DNA of 60,000 bases from Membranipora membranacea. Taxonomy: Eukaryota; Bryozoa; Gymnolaemata; Cheilostomatida; Membraniporidae. Shown here in pieces: positions 33,787 to 47,500 of this stretch; the stretch's first letter is position 1, and every line of letters begins with the position of its first letter. A program made the translations under genes and the position numbers. Location: positions 12,092,001-12,152,000 of the forward strand of contig OU612073.1 of the NCBI GenBank assembly GCA_914767715.1, read 5' to 3'. The notes beneath the pieces were generated by a model, which did no database searches, was not told the DNA's origin, and saw nothing but the letters and a program-made list of their open reading frames with translations.

Positions 33787-35549
33787 AACTCAGCTCTTTG
33801 CGTAGCGCGTTTTTGTTCACCTATTGAATTTTTACGATTTTTATTAAATAGTTCAATTAACTGTATTATGCGTATTATTTGTTGTCATACAACCCATTTA
33901 AATCACCGATAAAGCTGCAGGCTTGATATCAAAATAATGTAATGATCGAAAGTTAGAGGTCTTTACCCTGATTAAGACAGCTCAATAGCAATGTAATGTC
34001 CCATAAAAGAATTCAATTGACGTTCACTGACTGTGATGTAGGTAGCTACATTGACGAGTATTGTTATCACCAAAGCAATCGTAATTGGCAGATTGAGGTT
34101 TGCAGCCCTATTGAGATTCGTTCATGGCATAGTGAATAGTGTACTTGCATGAACTTTTGCCTCTGTGAGAGCCAATCAATATTAGCTGCATATTAACTGT
34201 TCACAGGTAACCCCTAGGTATTTACCAATAGTGATGATGGTAATTATTGGCTGATCTGTTTTTACTTCTTTTTCATTTCATACCTTTCGCAACCCTGCTA
34301 CCTCCCTGTCAAAGAGAACCACCAAGAAACCATTGGTAGTTTCACTGTACTAATAAGTAATAAAAAGTATCATGTCACTGGAATTGTGTAAATTGTAATT
34401 AACGCTTAGCAACAAGGGTGAATAGAAAACAACCTTGAATTAGATTCAATTTGATGCACATTAAACTCAGTAGTAATAATATGTGTTCAAATTATTTAAA
34501 ACCGATCTTACAATTTTATAAAAGGAACTTTTTGCTAGAATGTATGCTAGATGTTTCTTTCTCGGAGGTACAAAATGAATTAGTAACGAACTTCGAACTA
34601 GGTTGCTCAATAAACAGAAACTCACTCCATAGCGACGTTTTTACATGGACATCAAGCTATGTCATATTGAAGCATAACATTGATAATACAACCAGAGCAT
34701 TGCAGTATGATTTAAGGGACATCTCTCAAATCAATTTTTTTTTAAAGAGATGATCTCATTTTATTGATTTGAAGGTTATTGCAGTGTGGCTTGCCATTGT
34801 CAGTTTTTCTTTCCTGGTCAGCTAGGGTGAATCGCCTACAACCGCCAAATCAAGTAGTTTACTCAGTCATCCCGGTGAGGCTCGAACCCAGGACCTTGCA
34901 CTGTGAGACTGCCGCTCTAACCATTGAGCTACCTCTTGTTTTATCCGAGTCTAAGTTATTCCCGCTCGAGTCGATTTTTTATTCACATATTACATGGGCC
35001 ATATCTTCATACAAGATTGTAGTATTACAGTCCCAGCGCTCTCTAAATTCCTTTGGACTGTAATTAATTGCGCAATTTGATCACAGCTTTGAGCAGCTTA
35101 ACAATTAATTAACAAGGATATTCTCTTTTTAATATTTGTTATTATGATCAGTTATTGATAAACAATGTCTATGACTAATCACTGTAATCCAGGATTTCAT
35201 TAGTCTATGATTCAAACTAAATTCACTTGGTCCTTTCCTAAGAGCATCTTGATAATAATAACATGTATCAACATTTACTTCCTGGAATGGTCATTTAACA
35301 TTACCCGCTTTAAGAATTTATAGGATAACTCCAGTATGATTGGTCAGAATCGATATAAAAAGAGTGTATCCGGCTTGACTCACTAAATAGGCAGGTCAGG
35401 CATACTTCCTGTCATATTTTTCTTAGATCTCATTTTAAGCTGCTTCTACCTTGTCATCTGGCTTCTAATTACTGAATTCCTGCTGTATTCTCTCCAAGAC
35501 AGCCAACACAAAGACAAGCTTCTATTGTGGTTTTGCATTATAGGAGATA
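33787..35549. promoter_or_regulatory. Divergent promoter region between the small gene and SHP2
   Basis: This 1.76-kb spacer lies between two translation starts that point away from each other, so it must contain both 5' untranslated regions and at least one promoter. It also carries a tRNA-derived SINE-like element. No TATA box or CpG-rich stretch was recognised. The 100-codon open frame at 34451-34753 has no homology I recognise and is probably random. Confidence 0.4.
34830..34940 (-). mobile_element. tRNA-derived SINE-like element
   Basis: On the minus strand the sequence reads GAGGTAGCTCAATGGTTAGA (an RNA polymerase III A box) and about 33 bp later GGGTTCGAGCC (a B box), the spacing of a tRNA. 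The anticodon and T stems do not pair properly, so it is not a working tRNA gene. The head of a SINE or a tRNA pseudogene is the best explanation. The 3' extent toward 34780 is uncertain. Confidence 0.6.
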
Positions 35550-38500
35550 ATGCTGGCAAATAGGAGGTGAGTGGTGTAGCAAGATCTAAGTCAACCAACT
35601 TCTTACTACATCTATACATTTTATTGGATTCACTGACTGTTGTGTGAATGTATGTTTTCAATTTTACCTATCTATATATTTATAATATATCTGTATTGAT
35701 AAAACTTAAATGAGGCTATATTCACATATTTCTTACAAAATTATGTTTTATTTTTCATCAATGATGGTATGAGAAGTTCATTGATCACACTTACTCCAGA
35801 ATGAAAAAGTTTACTCCATCATTGGGACAACAGTGCAGGGGCTATTTCCAATGAATATGAACTGTTTGTCCTGAATGATGATTGAACATTGAGGTAGCAA
35901 TGGCTCAACCAAATGCTTCCTCAGTTCAAACCCCAGTTGAGTTACTGACTCAATCAGTGATTCTGGCCATAGTGATTGATTTCACACATAAATGGCTCGT
36001 TCCGCGTTACGTTTGCCAACTCTATTTCACACAGTGATTAGGTAATACCAGGTTCATTAAGTCAGAGGCTGCACATCTGATGGGAATTCCATGACCAAAA
36101 AAGGCTGTGAGAGACCTTGGTTATCTCCTGGACTAGCGCACTGTCAGTATAAACCCTCTTGTCAGTCTATGTAACGCTAGGCCTCTGTCCCCAGTTATTT
36201 TTGGGTGCTGTTGGTAGATTGATTTAACGAATGGAGCTGTGAAGTTCATCCATGCTGTCAACAGGGAAATCCAGAAATTGCAGAACGTAGATTTTTCACA
36301 AAGTTTTCCTCCGCTTGAAGATTGAGTTCATATTAAATATCCACTTTTCTTATTAGTTTCACTAAACTACCTAGCTCCACACCCATACCTTTGATCGGTT
36401 TGGATTTATAGCCACTACTTCAGAGAGTCCCAGTGAGTTGGTTGATACATCTTACCAAGCCTGACAAAGGAATTCTATTATTTTCCAGATGGTTTCACCC
36501 GAATATTTCTGGTCATGAAGCAGAAAGACTTTTACTGGAGAAAGGATTTGATGGCAGTTTTTTAGCGAGACCCAGCGAAGGCACACCCGGAAACTTCACT
36601 CTATGTGTCAGGTGATTATCAGAGAACATGCATTATTAGCTGGAATCTCAACACAGTAGCGATAAATAAACCATGTTAATCAGACAGTAATCTTTATCAT
36701 TCATATATAGGCCACCTGTCTGCTTATGGCGTGGGCGCTTATCAGAGTTTGGATCTCTAATATTTTCGCTGGATAATGTTTTAAAGGACACCTATATATC
36801 AGTATGAAAGTAATAGGCCCACTATTGGTGGCTGTATATAAAATTATCACCCTGGATCTTCAGCCTATCAGTGTGGGTGATAATACTGAGTAGTTTTGGA
36901 CACCTGGTATTAAAAATCAGAATTTGCTCGCAACTTCCTTCTTCTGAAACGTTATCATCTGTGCTTTCCCTAATCAAATTTATTTTTATCGCTTATGTGT
37001 ATTTGCATGTGAAAGCAGAAGTAGTTTGCGGTTGCTGCCACGTCTGTTTTTAGAAATTAACCCTGTAGTCAACAAGACATTGTAGTTCTGTCCTAAGCTG
37101 GCAGTAATGCATTGGATAGTTTAGAAAAAAAGATGTTGTATTATGCCAAGTGTCCTGTCAAAAGTATATAATTTGTGTTTCACAGGAAGTAGGAAGCTCA
37201 AGAAGTCCTCACTTCTTTGGCTGTCATTAGTAGGAATGAATCGCAGGATAGTCTAGGTAGGGTTTTAGATGTTATAGATAAGAAAAGGATGGAGCTCATA
37301 ATTTTATGGTGTCCTTGCTTTTAGGCGTGATGGTAAAGTAACGCACATCAAAATACAGAATCAGGGTGACTTCTATGACTTGTTCGGAGGATCTCAGTTT
37401 GCTTCGCTTGTTGAGCTCATACAGCACTACTACGAGGGACTCGGTCATCTCAAGGAGAAGAATGGCGAAGTTATCGATCTGAAATATCCGCTTAACATCT
37501 CAGGTCCAACTGCCGAAAGGTATTGTCATTTACCCTAAAGGAGCAAATATTAGCTAGAATTTAATTTAGCTAGTTTGGTTGACTTTGTGTTAGCTAGCAC
37601 CAATGATCACTAATGGATGCGGGAGCTTATATAATGTCAGCCATAATTTTCAAGCCTGCACGAAATGGCTACATTTTCCGTCTGCAAGATTTACACTTTA
37701 GAGTAAAAAATCTATGCTAAAATCAGCTAGCACCTTACCCAGGGAGGAAAGCGTCTTGTAGGCAATTTTGGACGCCATAAATATTGATTCACTGTGTATA
37801 AGCAGCATTCTAAGTCATCATCGCCAAATTCCATAGCGCAGGTATAGCACAAATTTCATGGTAGCAACAGGCAAACTGTCAGCGAACTAATGATTATAAT
37901 TTTCAATTATCTTGATCTTTGTGTAAGGTGTTATTTTAGCTCTTTTCAAATGGCGTTAACTTTCACTTGAGCTGTAATGGCTTGATTTGTTGGTAGTTAG
38001 CTATGAGTTGAAAAATGAAGGTGTGCAAGTTTCTTTGCATGACAGTTTTTTATAAGCTCTTCTCGAAGCATTATCAAAGAAACTAAATAGTCATTGGCAA
38101 TAATATACTAATATCTACTTTAATGGCAAGTATTCTTGTATCTTTGATTTTAATGTATATTAGTATCTTTGATAATATTAACTGAGTTGTGAATAGATGG
38201 TCCTAAAGGAAATCATTGTAATTATTTACTTTTGAAAGCCTTTACTGGATTCACTTTCATTGAACACAATGACGGGCAAATAGATCACAAGAGTGTCATG
38301 ACCTGCTATGACTCGACTTTGCCCATCAAAATTGATCATAGAGATGATATCAATGCAATTAATCTTTTCTGACATGAGATCAGTGAAACCAAAGGTGATG
38401 ATACTTAAATCAACATTAATTTGGCTGTTAGTTTTGGTGAGAAAAGCATGAAATGAAAGGAGCAATGCTAGTGGTGTACGAATTAAAAACTGATTCAACT

Positions 38501-41500
38501 CAATCATGAATGCTAGTCATGTCACATAGATAGGTGAAGGAATTTTTTGTTTGATGAGGAAACAATTTTGGGCTCACTAATTGAATAAAATTGTTAAACC
38601 TCAAAAGGAATTTGAATAAAAGCTATGTTGACCTTTTTGCATGAGTTGCTGCTTCTGTTGTAATTCGGTCATTAGTCGACAAGTGATCTTTAGGCTGGCT
38701 CTGATGAAGAACCTTTTATCAATCAGACGGTTTAGTCTGCAGTTTATTTTGGAATTAGGGACAGATTTGACTCTGAGAGAAGTTGTATGTTGCTAAAGGC
38801 TTGGTCATTGACATGTACATCCCTGATGTGTAAAAGAAAAAACTGTTGACACATCAATTTGCCAATGTAGTCAAGTAATGATGATTTCGCAAATGTTCTG
38901 AGTTTTGATTTTGAAATCCTATACTGGTAGCTTGCATCATGATTGGTAATACAGGTGCAGGAGTAACTATTGATGTTGGCTTTTACCTAACATCAATGTA
39001 CTATTGTCAAGATTGACTTTGTCAGCATCGATGATCAAGCCTTGGGGTGTTTGAAGATTGTATGTGTAGACTGTAGAGAACAATTATATCTCATAAGAAA
39101 GTGTTGGCAATGCTATTTGCTATTCAAAAGGACTTGCTCGAAATAACAATCCTTGTAAGGGAAACACCATAGTGATGTGACAACCCCTATGAATACTAAA
39201 AGTCAGTTAACTACGCAGAGATAATTTCACAGAGTTAGCCCCGCTCTTACATCCCATTTTTCCCTTGTATTAAGTTAATGCAGCTTGTTGACTCAATAAC
39301 AGTTGCACACGGGCCTGTATATTTTTAGATTACCTGGCTATGTTTTGTCCTAGATCCTACACAAGGCGTGCTTTCCGGTTATAACATGAATGACATGAAG
39401 AATTGTTCATGGATTATAATATTTTACTCTATCCATAGATGGTTTCACGGGCCTTTGTCTGGCCGAGATGCTGAGAAGATGTTGAGTGAGAAAGGTAAAG
39501 CCGGGAGTTTCCTTGTCAGAGAAAGTCAGAGCCAGCCCGGTAACTATGTGTTGTCTGTGAAAGGGGAGGAAGGTATCAAACACATACACATCAGATTCCA
39601 TGTAAGTAAATATATACCATGTACATATCAGATTATAGGTCCACCCTAGCTTGACAAGCTTTGTCGTGAGGGGGGGGTGACCCCCTTCCACAACAGAGGT
39701 TGTCAAGACAGGCTAAGGTGCACCCTGATTACAGGTAATTGATCGAGTTTTATAAGAAATACCAACCGAGTTTACAAAGGTCAACTCATATCATTGAAAC
39801 ATTCTAATCTAAATATATGATGGTGGTTGATATGATCACAGAGTAAGGATATACTTATCCTTTATCCTATATGCTTACTCTGTGATATGATTATATCATA
39901 TGACAATTGGTTAATGATAGTATGCGCTGTGTATGTAATGCTGTGTATGTAATTAATTACCGGTTTTTTGTTGTGATTGATTTACTGAATTGAGAAGTGT
40001 GCCAATTAGCTACTGATGGACAAAATTTGGTAGGAGTGTGAGAAGAGTGGGTCTTGTTTTCAATTCATGTTTGTGGTTGCTTCTCATTTTACAGTATTTT
40101 GTTGATTGAACTTTGTTTTAAAGCTGACAGTTTCCATGTGAAATCTCTCGGAGATAGAGTGATTGTTCTTAGCATTTATTAGCTTTGAGATCTCCACTTC
40201 ACTATGGTCTCATGCTTCAAATGGGTGGTCCACTCCCCAATCAAATGACGAATGCTTACGATTTCCATGATGATAGAACTTCAACAAAAAATTGCCTCGA
40301 CAGGGAATCAATCTCGGGCCTCCCGCATTGTGGTCATTGTCACTGAGCGCACTATCCATAGTATTCATATACTAGCACCAACTTATTTCTTTGGAAGCAA
40401 AATTGACTGTTGTATTCTCTGCTCAAATCTTGATCACTATTGTGATGATAATAGTAATAATAATATAATTGTAGAATAATATGTACGATATCGGCGGAGG
40501 AGAAAAATCTGAAACCTTAGCTGATCTGGTCGACCACTACAAACAAAACCCGATGGTCGAGATGTCCGGAGCTGTGGTTCAACTAAAAGCGGTAACACTG
40601 AAAACACACTCAAACAGCAGATTTTGTGCGGAGTCATCGTAGGCTTAATATAGTACACATACATAAAAAGTCTATCGGTGTCACTTCGTTATATTTTCTC
40701 GGTTAAAATCCAGTTATGACTTTGCTGTAATAGACTGCAGCATGAATAGACCAGGTCATAATCACAATCAAGTTTGAGCCAGTTCGCCTGCATTAGGAAT
40801 TGCTCCCCCACAACTGAGAAGCAGCTTATTGATGGAGGGGAACAATTACTAATGCACGAAAACTGGATCACACCTCACACTGGCACCTTGACCTTCTTGG
40901 GATTACTTTACACACCTCAAGCTCATGTACATATGAACAATGTGTTGGATATATGCCATGATTTATTTCATACCTCTAGCCTCTGCACACATCTCGTTTC
41001 CTGGTCTCAAATATTGAAGCAAGAGTCAAAAAGCTGGAGGAAGAAAAGGCTCTTAACGCCTCTAAGGGAGGATTCTGGGATGAGTTCGAGGTATGTATTA
41101 TTAAGCCATTGTTCAACATTCACTCATGATAACTTAGGTATATCTACTCTCTAGTTTGTACTAAAGACATAATAATAATACTATTGGCCAGATCTACCAC
41201 ATTACCTCACTTTGGGTTCGTGTGGGTAGGGGGTAATGGGATCAGAAGCAACTATAGATTTTGTGAGCTGAGACAGCTCCCATCCTTGAACCCCCACTAC
41301 ACCCACACAATTTCAAATGTCAGAAAATTCGGAAGTTGTATACTTTAGATTCATAGACTCATATATTGTTGTAAAAATTCCTGGATACTTCCGAATTCCT
41401 GTGACAGCTCTAATTTGTTACTGCTTATATGGTTTGTTTCATTACATTAAATCCTGATCTATAATCCAGTGTCGACATAGTGACAGGTTCCCTATAGCTA

Positions 41501-44500
41501 TTGAGTTCTTCATCCAAGTTTGGATACACCAATGTAAAGTGTATAGCATGTCCCGCCTTTTTGCCATGTCTATTAGTAAGTTCAGAACTTTATCCATGGC
41601 TGAATTTGACTTACCTTTTAACAAACTGAGGATATCTAGAGAAAGTAAGGCACCTGTGTTGTGTTAAGTTTACTCCACATGAGTAGCCTATGACTTTTTT
41701 ATATTTTAATTGAAGGAATTACAACAGCAGGAATGCAAGCATTTATACAGCCGAAAAGATGGGCAAAAAGAAGAGAATAGGTCTAAAAATAGATACAAAA
41801 ACATACTGCCATGTAAGTGTATCACCTGTTTTCTACAGGTTTTCTTTGTATTCATCTTACTCTGTTACTAGAAACACAAGTTATGCAATTTTGCTAATCT
41901 GAGCAAGCAGTATCAATGTGCAAAAAGTTAAAGGAGTGACCTCGTTACCCAATCAATGCACGACAGAAATACCAAAAAATATTTTATTTGGAGTTGTCTG
42001 CACAATGAAATGCTGATGATGAAGCAGATAACTCCTTTGTATATAAATTGGGTCATATCTAATAGTATACAGTTTAAATACAGGTGTCTTGTAATATGAT
42101 AACTACTGGGTGCAAAGCCAATGACTTTAAATTGACCAAGCATATTTCAATACCCCATATTACATTTCATTACAATGACACTGAGTGCAAAACATTTTAA
42201 ATGAGATGACTTTGGTTGTCAATAATAGTATTTATGACTGCCAGTTGCACAAATTTCATTTCCTTCTCATCTAGTTGATCATACGCGAGTAAAAATGACT
42301 GATTCTGATAATCCAGCATTCGACTACATCAACGCAAACTTCATAGAGGCCTCCGTAAGTGAAGAATTTGTGTGAACCAGAGTTACTGTAATCTAATCTA
42401 ATTTTCTAACTTGCTGATGTCAGGATAAAAGTCCTGAAGCTGGCATTTATGTATCCAAAATGGCTCAATAATTCTTTCTCATAACTCTGATCACTCCATT
42501 AAAACTTACGCAATCTGGTGCTTATGGTCAAACATTATTATTGATCCAGGAGCATTATGCCAGCATTTTTTGTGCATAAATTGACATCACTATTACTTTG
42601 ACAACTTTTTATGATCTTTGATAATTTGTGGCTAAGATGCTGTAATCAAAGTTGATCCAATTGTTCTGCATTGGAGTTGCTCCACCTTGACTGTTAAGCA
42701 AGCGATTTACCAACGGGACATGTGAAGCAGATTGATTGGACATTTGGTTATGTATGACAGTCTTTAGGGTTGATCCTTCACAATCATCACTATGAGTATG
42801 ATAATTCTTAAGACTTTAATGGATAATTTGTTCTATAATGATTTGTTGTTACTGCAGTCGGACGAGGACAGCCAGCACAGCGATAAGAAAACGTACGATA
42901 AAAAATACATAGCCACACAGGGCTGTCTGAACGCTACCGTCACAGACTTCTGGAGGATGGTGTGGCAGGAGAAGTGTATGGTCATAGTGATGACTACTAA
43001 AGAGCAGGAGAGAGGCAAGGTCAGGGCTTGTTTGTTGTATTGTTCAGGTTGTCATCACATTGTCTTGGTGTGAAATATATCACTATATAATATAAATCTG
43101 ACAGCATCTTTACCAGTGTGAGATAAATGCAGTGTTCTCTTGATTTAATTTCGGGTTTGGTTACATTTTTATTGCAATCTGAGGTAGCCCCCCCCCCCCC
43201 CCTCTTCCAACTACTCAACAAGCAAACACTTTGTATTAGCTTTAAAGGATAGGAAGAGTTATAGTTCAGCCTTTTTATTCATTTGTTGAATTGCAAAATG
43301 CCAGTAATCCATAAGTTAACCTATTAAGCTATAAATACACAAATAATAGTCGAGATAATTGCCTTTTTCACATGTTATTACTATCATAACTTATATATTT
43401 TTAATTGTTTCTTAGAACAAGTGTGCCAAGTATTGGCCTGATGAGAACAAGTTGATGCCAGTACTACATCCATCAGGTAAAGGGCCTGATATGACTGTAC
43501 TAAACATCAAAGAGAAGCAGACCTCGGACTACGTAATAAGAGAACTGGAGATTACACGAGAGTCGGATGAGAAGAGAAAAATATATCACTTCCAGTTTAA
43601 ATCCTGGCCCGATCATGGTGTACCCAAAGATCCAGGTAGAAGCAGAAATATATAACTTTGGGTACCTACTCCAAAGGCTAAATCTTATTTTGAAGTAGTT
43701 TCAGCGCTTAAACTGTGTTGGGATAGCTGGTAGTAGCATTCTAATATCAACCACTTTGTTGGGAAAGTGGTTGATAATGAAATGCTAATAACGGCTATCC
43801 CAACACATTTTGGCGCAAACTTTAATTTCCAGTCTGGTTCGGCGATGGGATATTTGGTCAGATAAGGGCTTAGTATAAATTACAGTAAATTAGCCAAGTC
43901 ATACCTTGTCATAAATATGAAATTGGATTATTATGTCAAAATTTGCTTCCAGAAAGAGGATATTACAGTATTTTATGCAAAACTTATTTTCCTTACTACC
44001 TGATTGGATGTTTATAAATGTAAATATTATCTGCCTGTGGAAGCTTTTCGCTTGATTTGGTGACTACTTAAATTTAAATAGTTCCGAAAGCACTCAAATT
44101 TATAGCTGCTCAGAGTTTTAATTTGTTTATCGACACATTACGAAACCACAAAATGGTCTAAAGCGGTGATTTTAGATCTAATGACCATGCTTTGATCAGA
44201 AGTTTATGATGAAACAGTAAGAAGAAGCTACGAAAATATTTTATATATCATTGGTCAGCTATTCAAAAGGAGATCCCAAGAGTATTTGATTGAACTCGAT
44301 GTCATATCATGATGTTATGCGGTTTACAAAAACACCAGTTTTTAGAGGGGGAGAAGGGGTGTGTGTGCAGCGAGTTAATCTGTGCCGTCAACAACACTCT
44401 TGCAAGGACCATTTTGAAACTCCCATATCATATGGTACATCCTTGAATCCACAACAACAAATACCAAAACAGGATCACTATTACCTTTCGGCTCCGTGAC

Positions 44501-47500
44501 TAGTCGTGTCGATTGGGTCTCGCAGATCCGCTAAACATGTCCTGCACTGGGAGTTTGTTTGGACGGATTTGAGGCTTGTTGTGCAACAGTTGATCCGTTT
44601 ATCTTGTGGTGTTTCTGCATATCTCCGATAGCTGGATGATCACAGATCAACTGTCACATCAAAGCGGAACCTGTCCGATCCTGCCAGATCCAGGTGTCAT
44701 ACACTGCTAATGATCTCACTAATACTCTAATTGACAACCATTTAACTGTTAAAGTAGTGTACATGGAGCTCATGCAGCTGTTCTATTATTTACCATCAGT
44801 TTGGTGGCGTAGGAGTGTTTTCTCTTTTGGGGGAGGGGGCATGGTCATGTATTTCATAGGTTTCTGTCTTCTACAATAACAGTCATCATATTCACCTCAT
44901 AGTTTTGTACCTTGTAGTTTTAAGAGTGCACACTTTAAATTTGTCGTGGTATATGATTGAGTTCTCTACATGCGCCGCGCACCCCTTCCAATCTTCTGAT
45001 TCCGTCACTGTACCAAATTTTTGACAGCCCAGGGAGGACCAGTAATGTTTCGCAGAGGTGTCATTATGCTTGACAGATGAACACCTTTACATGGAAAGAT
45101 TAGCGCTGCCTATCATAAAATTAATTAGTCAGTATGAAGAAAGATAGTGTAAGATAGTAATAAAACTAATTACACCATTCCAAGAAAATTACGGATCATT
45201 AGCTAAATGATACTGTGTAAACAGCTCTGTGTGGAACAACACCTTATCTATCACCAAGTTATGAGACCTTGGTCTGGACAAAGGCTAAAAATGAATCTGC
45301 CTGGTTCAGATTGGTAGATGTGGTGAGAGAGCAAATCAACCATAATGAACTGAATTTCCCTGTTATTTGTTCCATCAGAGTTGTGTCTCACCGATATGTT
45401 TTGTTATTTCAGGTTGCGTGTTGAATTTTCTGCAAGATATTAATGACAAACAGAATGGTATTCCTGAGGCTGGCCCTGTCATAGTGCACTGCAGGTTAGT
45501 GGACAGATACCGAGTACAATAGTTGCATGTATGGGGATCAACTCTCAAACTCCTTGATGGGATTGAGTGCATTTCAGTAGCATCTCAATATTCTATATGT
45601 TCAAATCGGTGCTGGCCAGGGTTCAAATTTGGCAAAGATTTCAGGAATTCTTCCTGACATATTCCAGGAGCCATCTGATTTTGTACAAGATGTCAAACTG
45701 GAAACATTGATGATTTCTGCCAGTTTGAAGGAAATTTCAGGGGAAGCTTTTGATACTGTGCCAAACCCAGTATATATGCGTAATCGAAGCGTTTCCTCAT
45801 GTCCTTTCAATGTGTGACACGAGATTTGAAGCATAAAACTATGTAGTCATTTAGAATTTCCGAGGCCAACCCTGTATGGTAATGACGTGAGTGTTGAATT
45901 CATGCCGAAATTATGGCAAGTTTATATTCACAGCTTGATAGCTAGCCAAGAATTGTTCCTCTTCTCCTTTTTGATATGTGATTTAATACATGAAGCATAA
46001 AAAACAATGCCTTACAGCTATCAAAATTATAGAATATAAATGGTTCATTGCACAATATATATGTTGCCTATGACTCAACTTATTGTTATCTCGTTTCATG
46101 TGAAGACAATTTTTTTGTCTATTTTGTGTCACATGGATACCTCAAAGCAACGAGCCGCTGAAGTGGCAGACAACCTGTCTGGAAATGTTGTGAATGTGGT
46201 CAGGACAACTAAAAAACTAGATATGTATCAACATAATAACACGTTTGGTTCTCTGCTTGTGAAACACTGGGTAAATTCTTCTCATATACATAGCCCAATG
46301 ATGTGAAGTAATTTCTTTTTGTACTCAATTCAACGCAATGATCCATAAAGTGAAAAACAACGCCTAGACAGAACTTAGACATTGCCAGTAGTTACACTCA
46401 GACCAATCTGTGGTCCTACCATATAGCCAGAGTCGCCATACATAATTTTCATGTCTACCCGAGTGAAAACTCTTCTCTTAAATCAATACACCTCAACGTA
46501 AATTACCACTTTACATGTTGAACTAACCATACAGTGGTTTCTTAATATTAGCTAGAGTTCTACAAATTCAAAACATGCAATCCTTAGGCAGGGACAGATT
46601 GACGTCCAATCTCTTTATTATATTTGCGGGGGAACTAGGGTTTGATTTTTATGTTCCCATTGTGTAGCTATCTCACCACAACATCAGTAATCAGAATTAA
46701 AACTAGCCTTTTTTATGATATTAAATATAGAAAAATTAATGTTTCAAAGAACACTTTCTATTGATCTTTAACTCATACACATTGCCCGACGCAATGAAAT
46801 GACTGACTTGACAACTTGGTCAAACCATTCTGCTGTGGGAATATAGGGCCATGTTAAGCCTTCACCGAGTTTGTGACCCATGAAATTGATCAAGACCACC
46901 GACTTCATGTTTGATCTGTAATAATCGCTGAACACTGTGAATAGAACTCATAAAATGAAAACTTTAAAGGGTTCGCCACTCAAAATCAACAGCGAAAATT
47001 GGAAATTTCTTTGGCTGCTACAAAAGCAAAATGCCTACGGGGCTGATGAATTAGTACCCTCATCCCTTTAATTACAGCCTGCTATGTGAATTCAAACTAG
47101 TCAAATCATTGAATCTACTTTAATTCCTTATTTCCTGTTGTCTGTCAAGAGTATTTGACCGTAACTGTACGCATTTTGATCATTTCATAACATTGTACTT
47201 GTTTCAGTGCTGGTATCGGAAGAACGGGAACTTTTATCGTAATAGACATTATACTCACACAACTAGAGATTTACGGTAAGTGGCATTTCCCCGGTGAGGA
47301 GTACATGGCCTTACTAGTGATTGCTGTCAGTCACAGCCGCTTGTAACACGATGCACTGCTTGTTTTTTTATTTCAAAGAAAACAAGAGCCCAGTTGGAGG
47401 TGTAACAATTCACCCCTTTTGAGAACAACATGTTTCGTTACGCCGACTGATCCTACCCAAACTTATTGGTCCTATTCCCACCTCGTCCGGCCTAAAGCAT

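Noticed and set aside
34451-34753. 100-codon plus-strand frame in the divergent promoter region
   Set aside because: No recognisable domain, AT-driven codon use and no support from neighbouring exons.
34871-34938. Functional tRNA gene (possible valine anticodon CAC)
   Set aside because: A and B boxes are good, but the anticodon and T stems mispair, so a tRNA-derived SINE or pseudogene is more likely.
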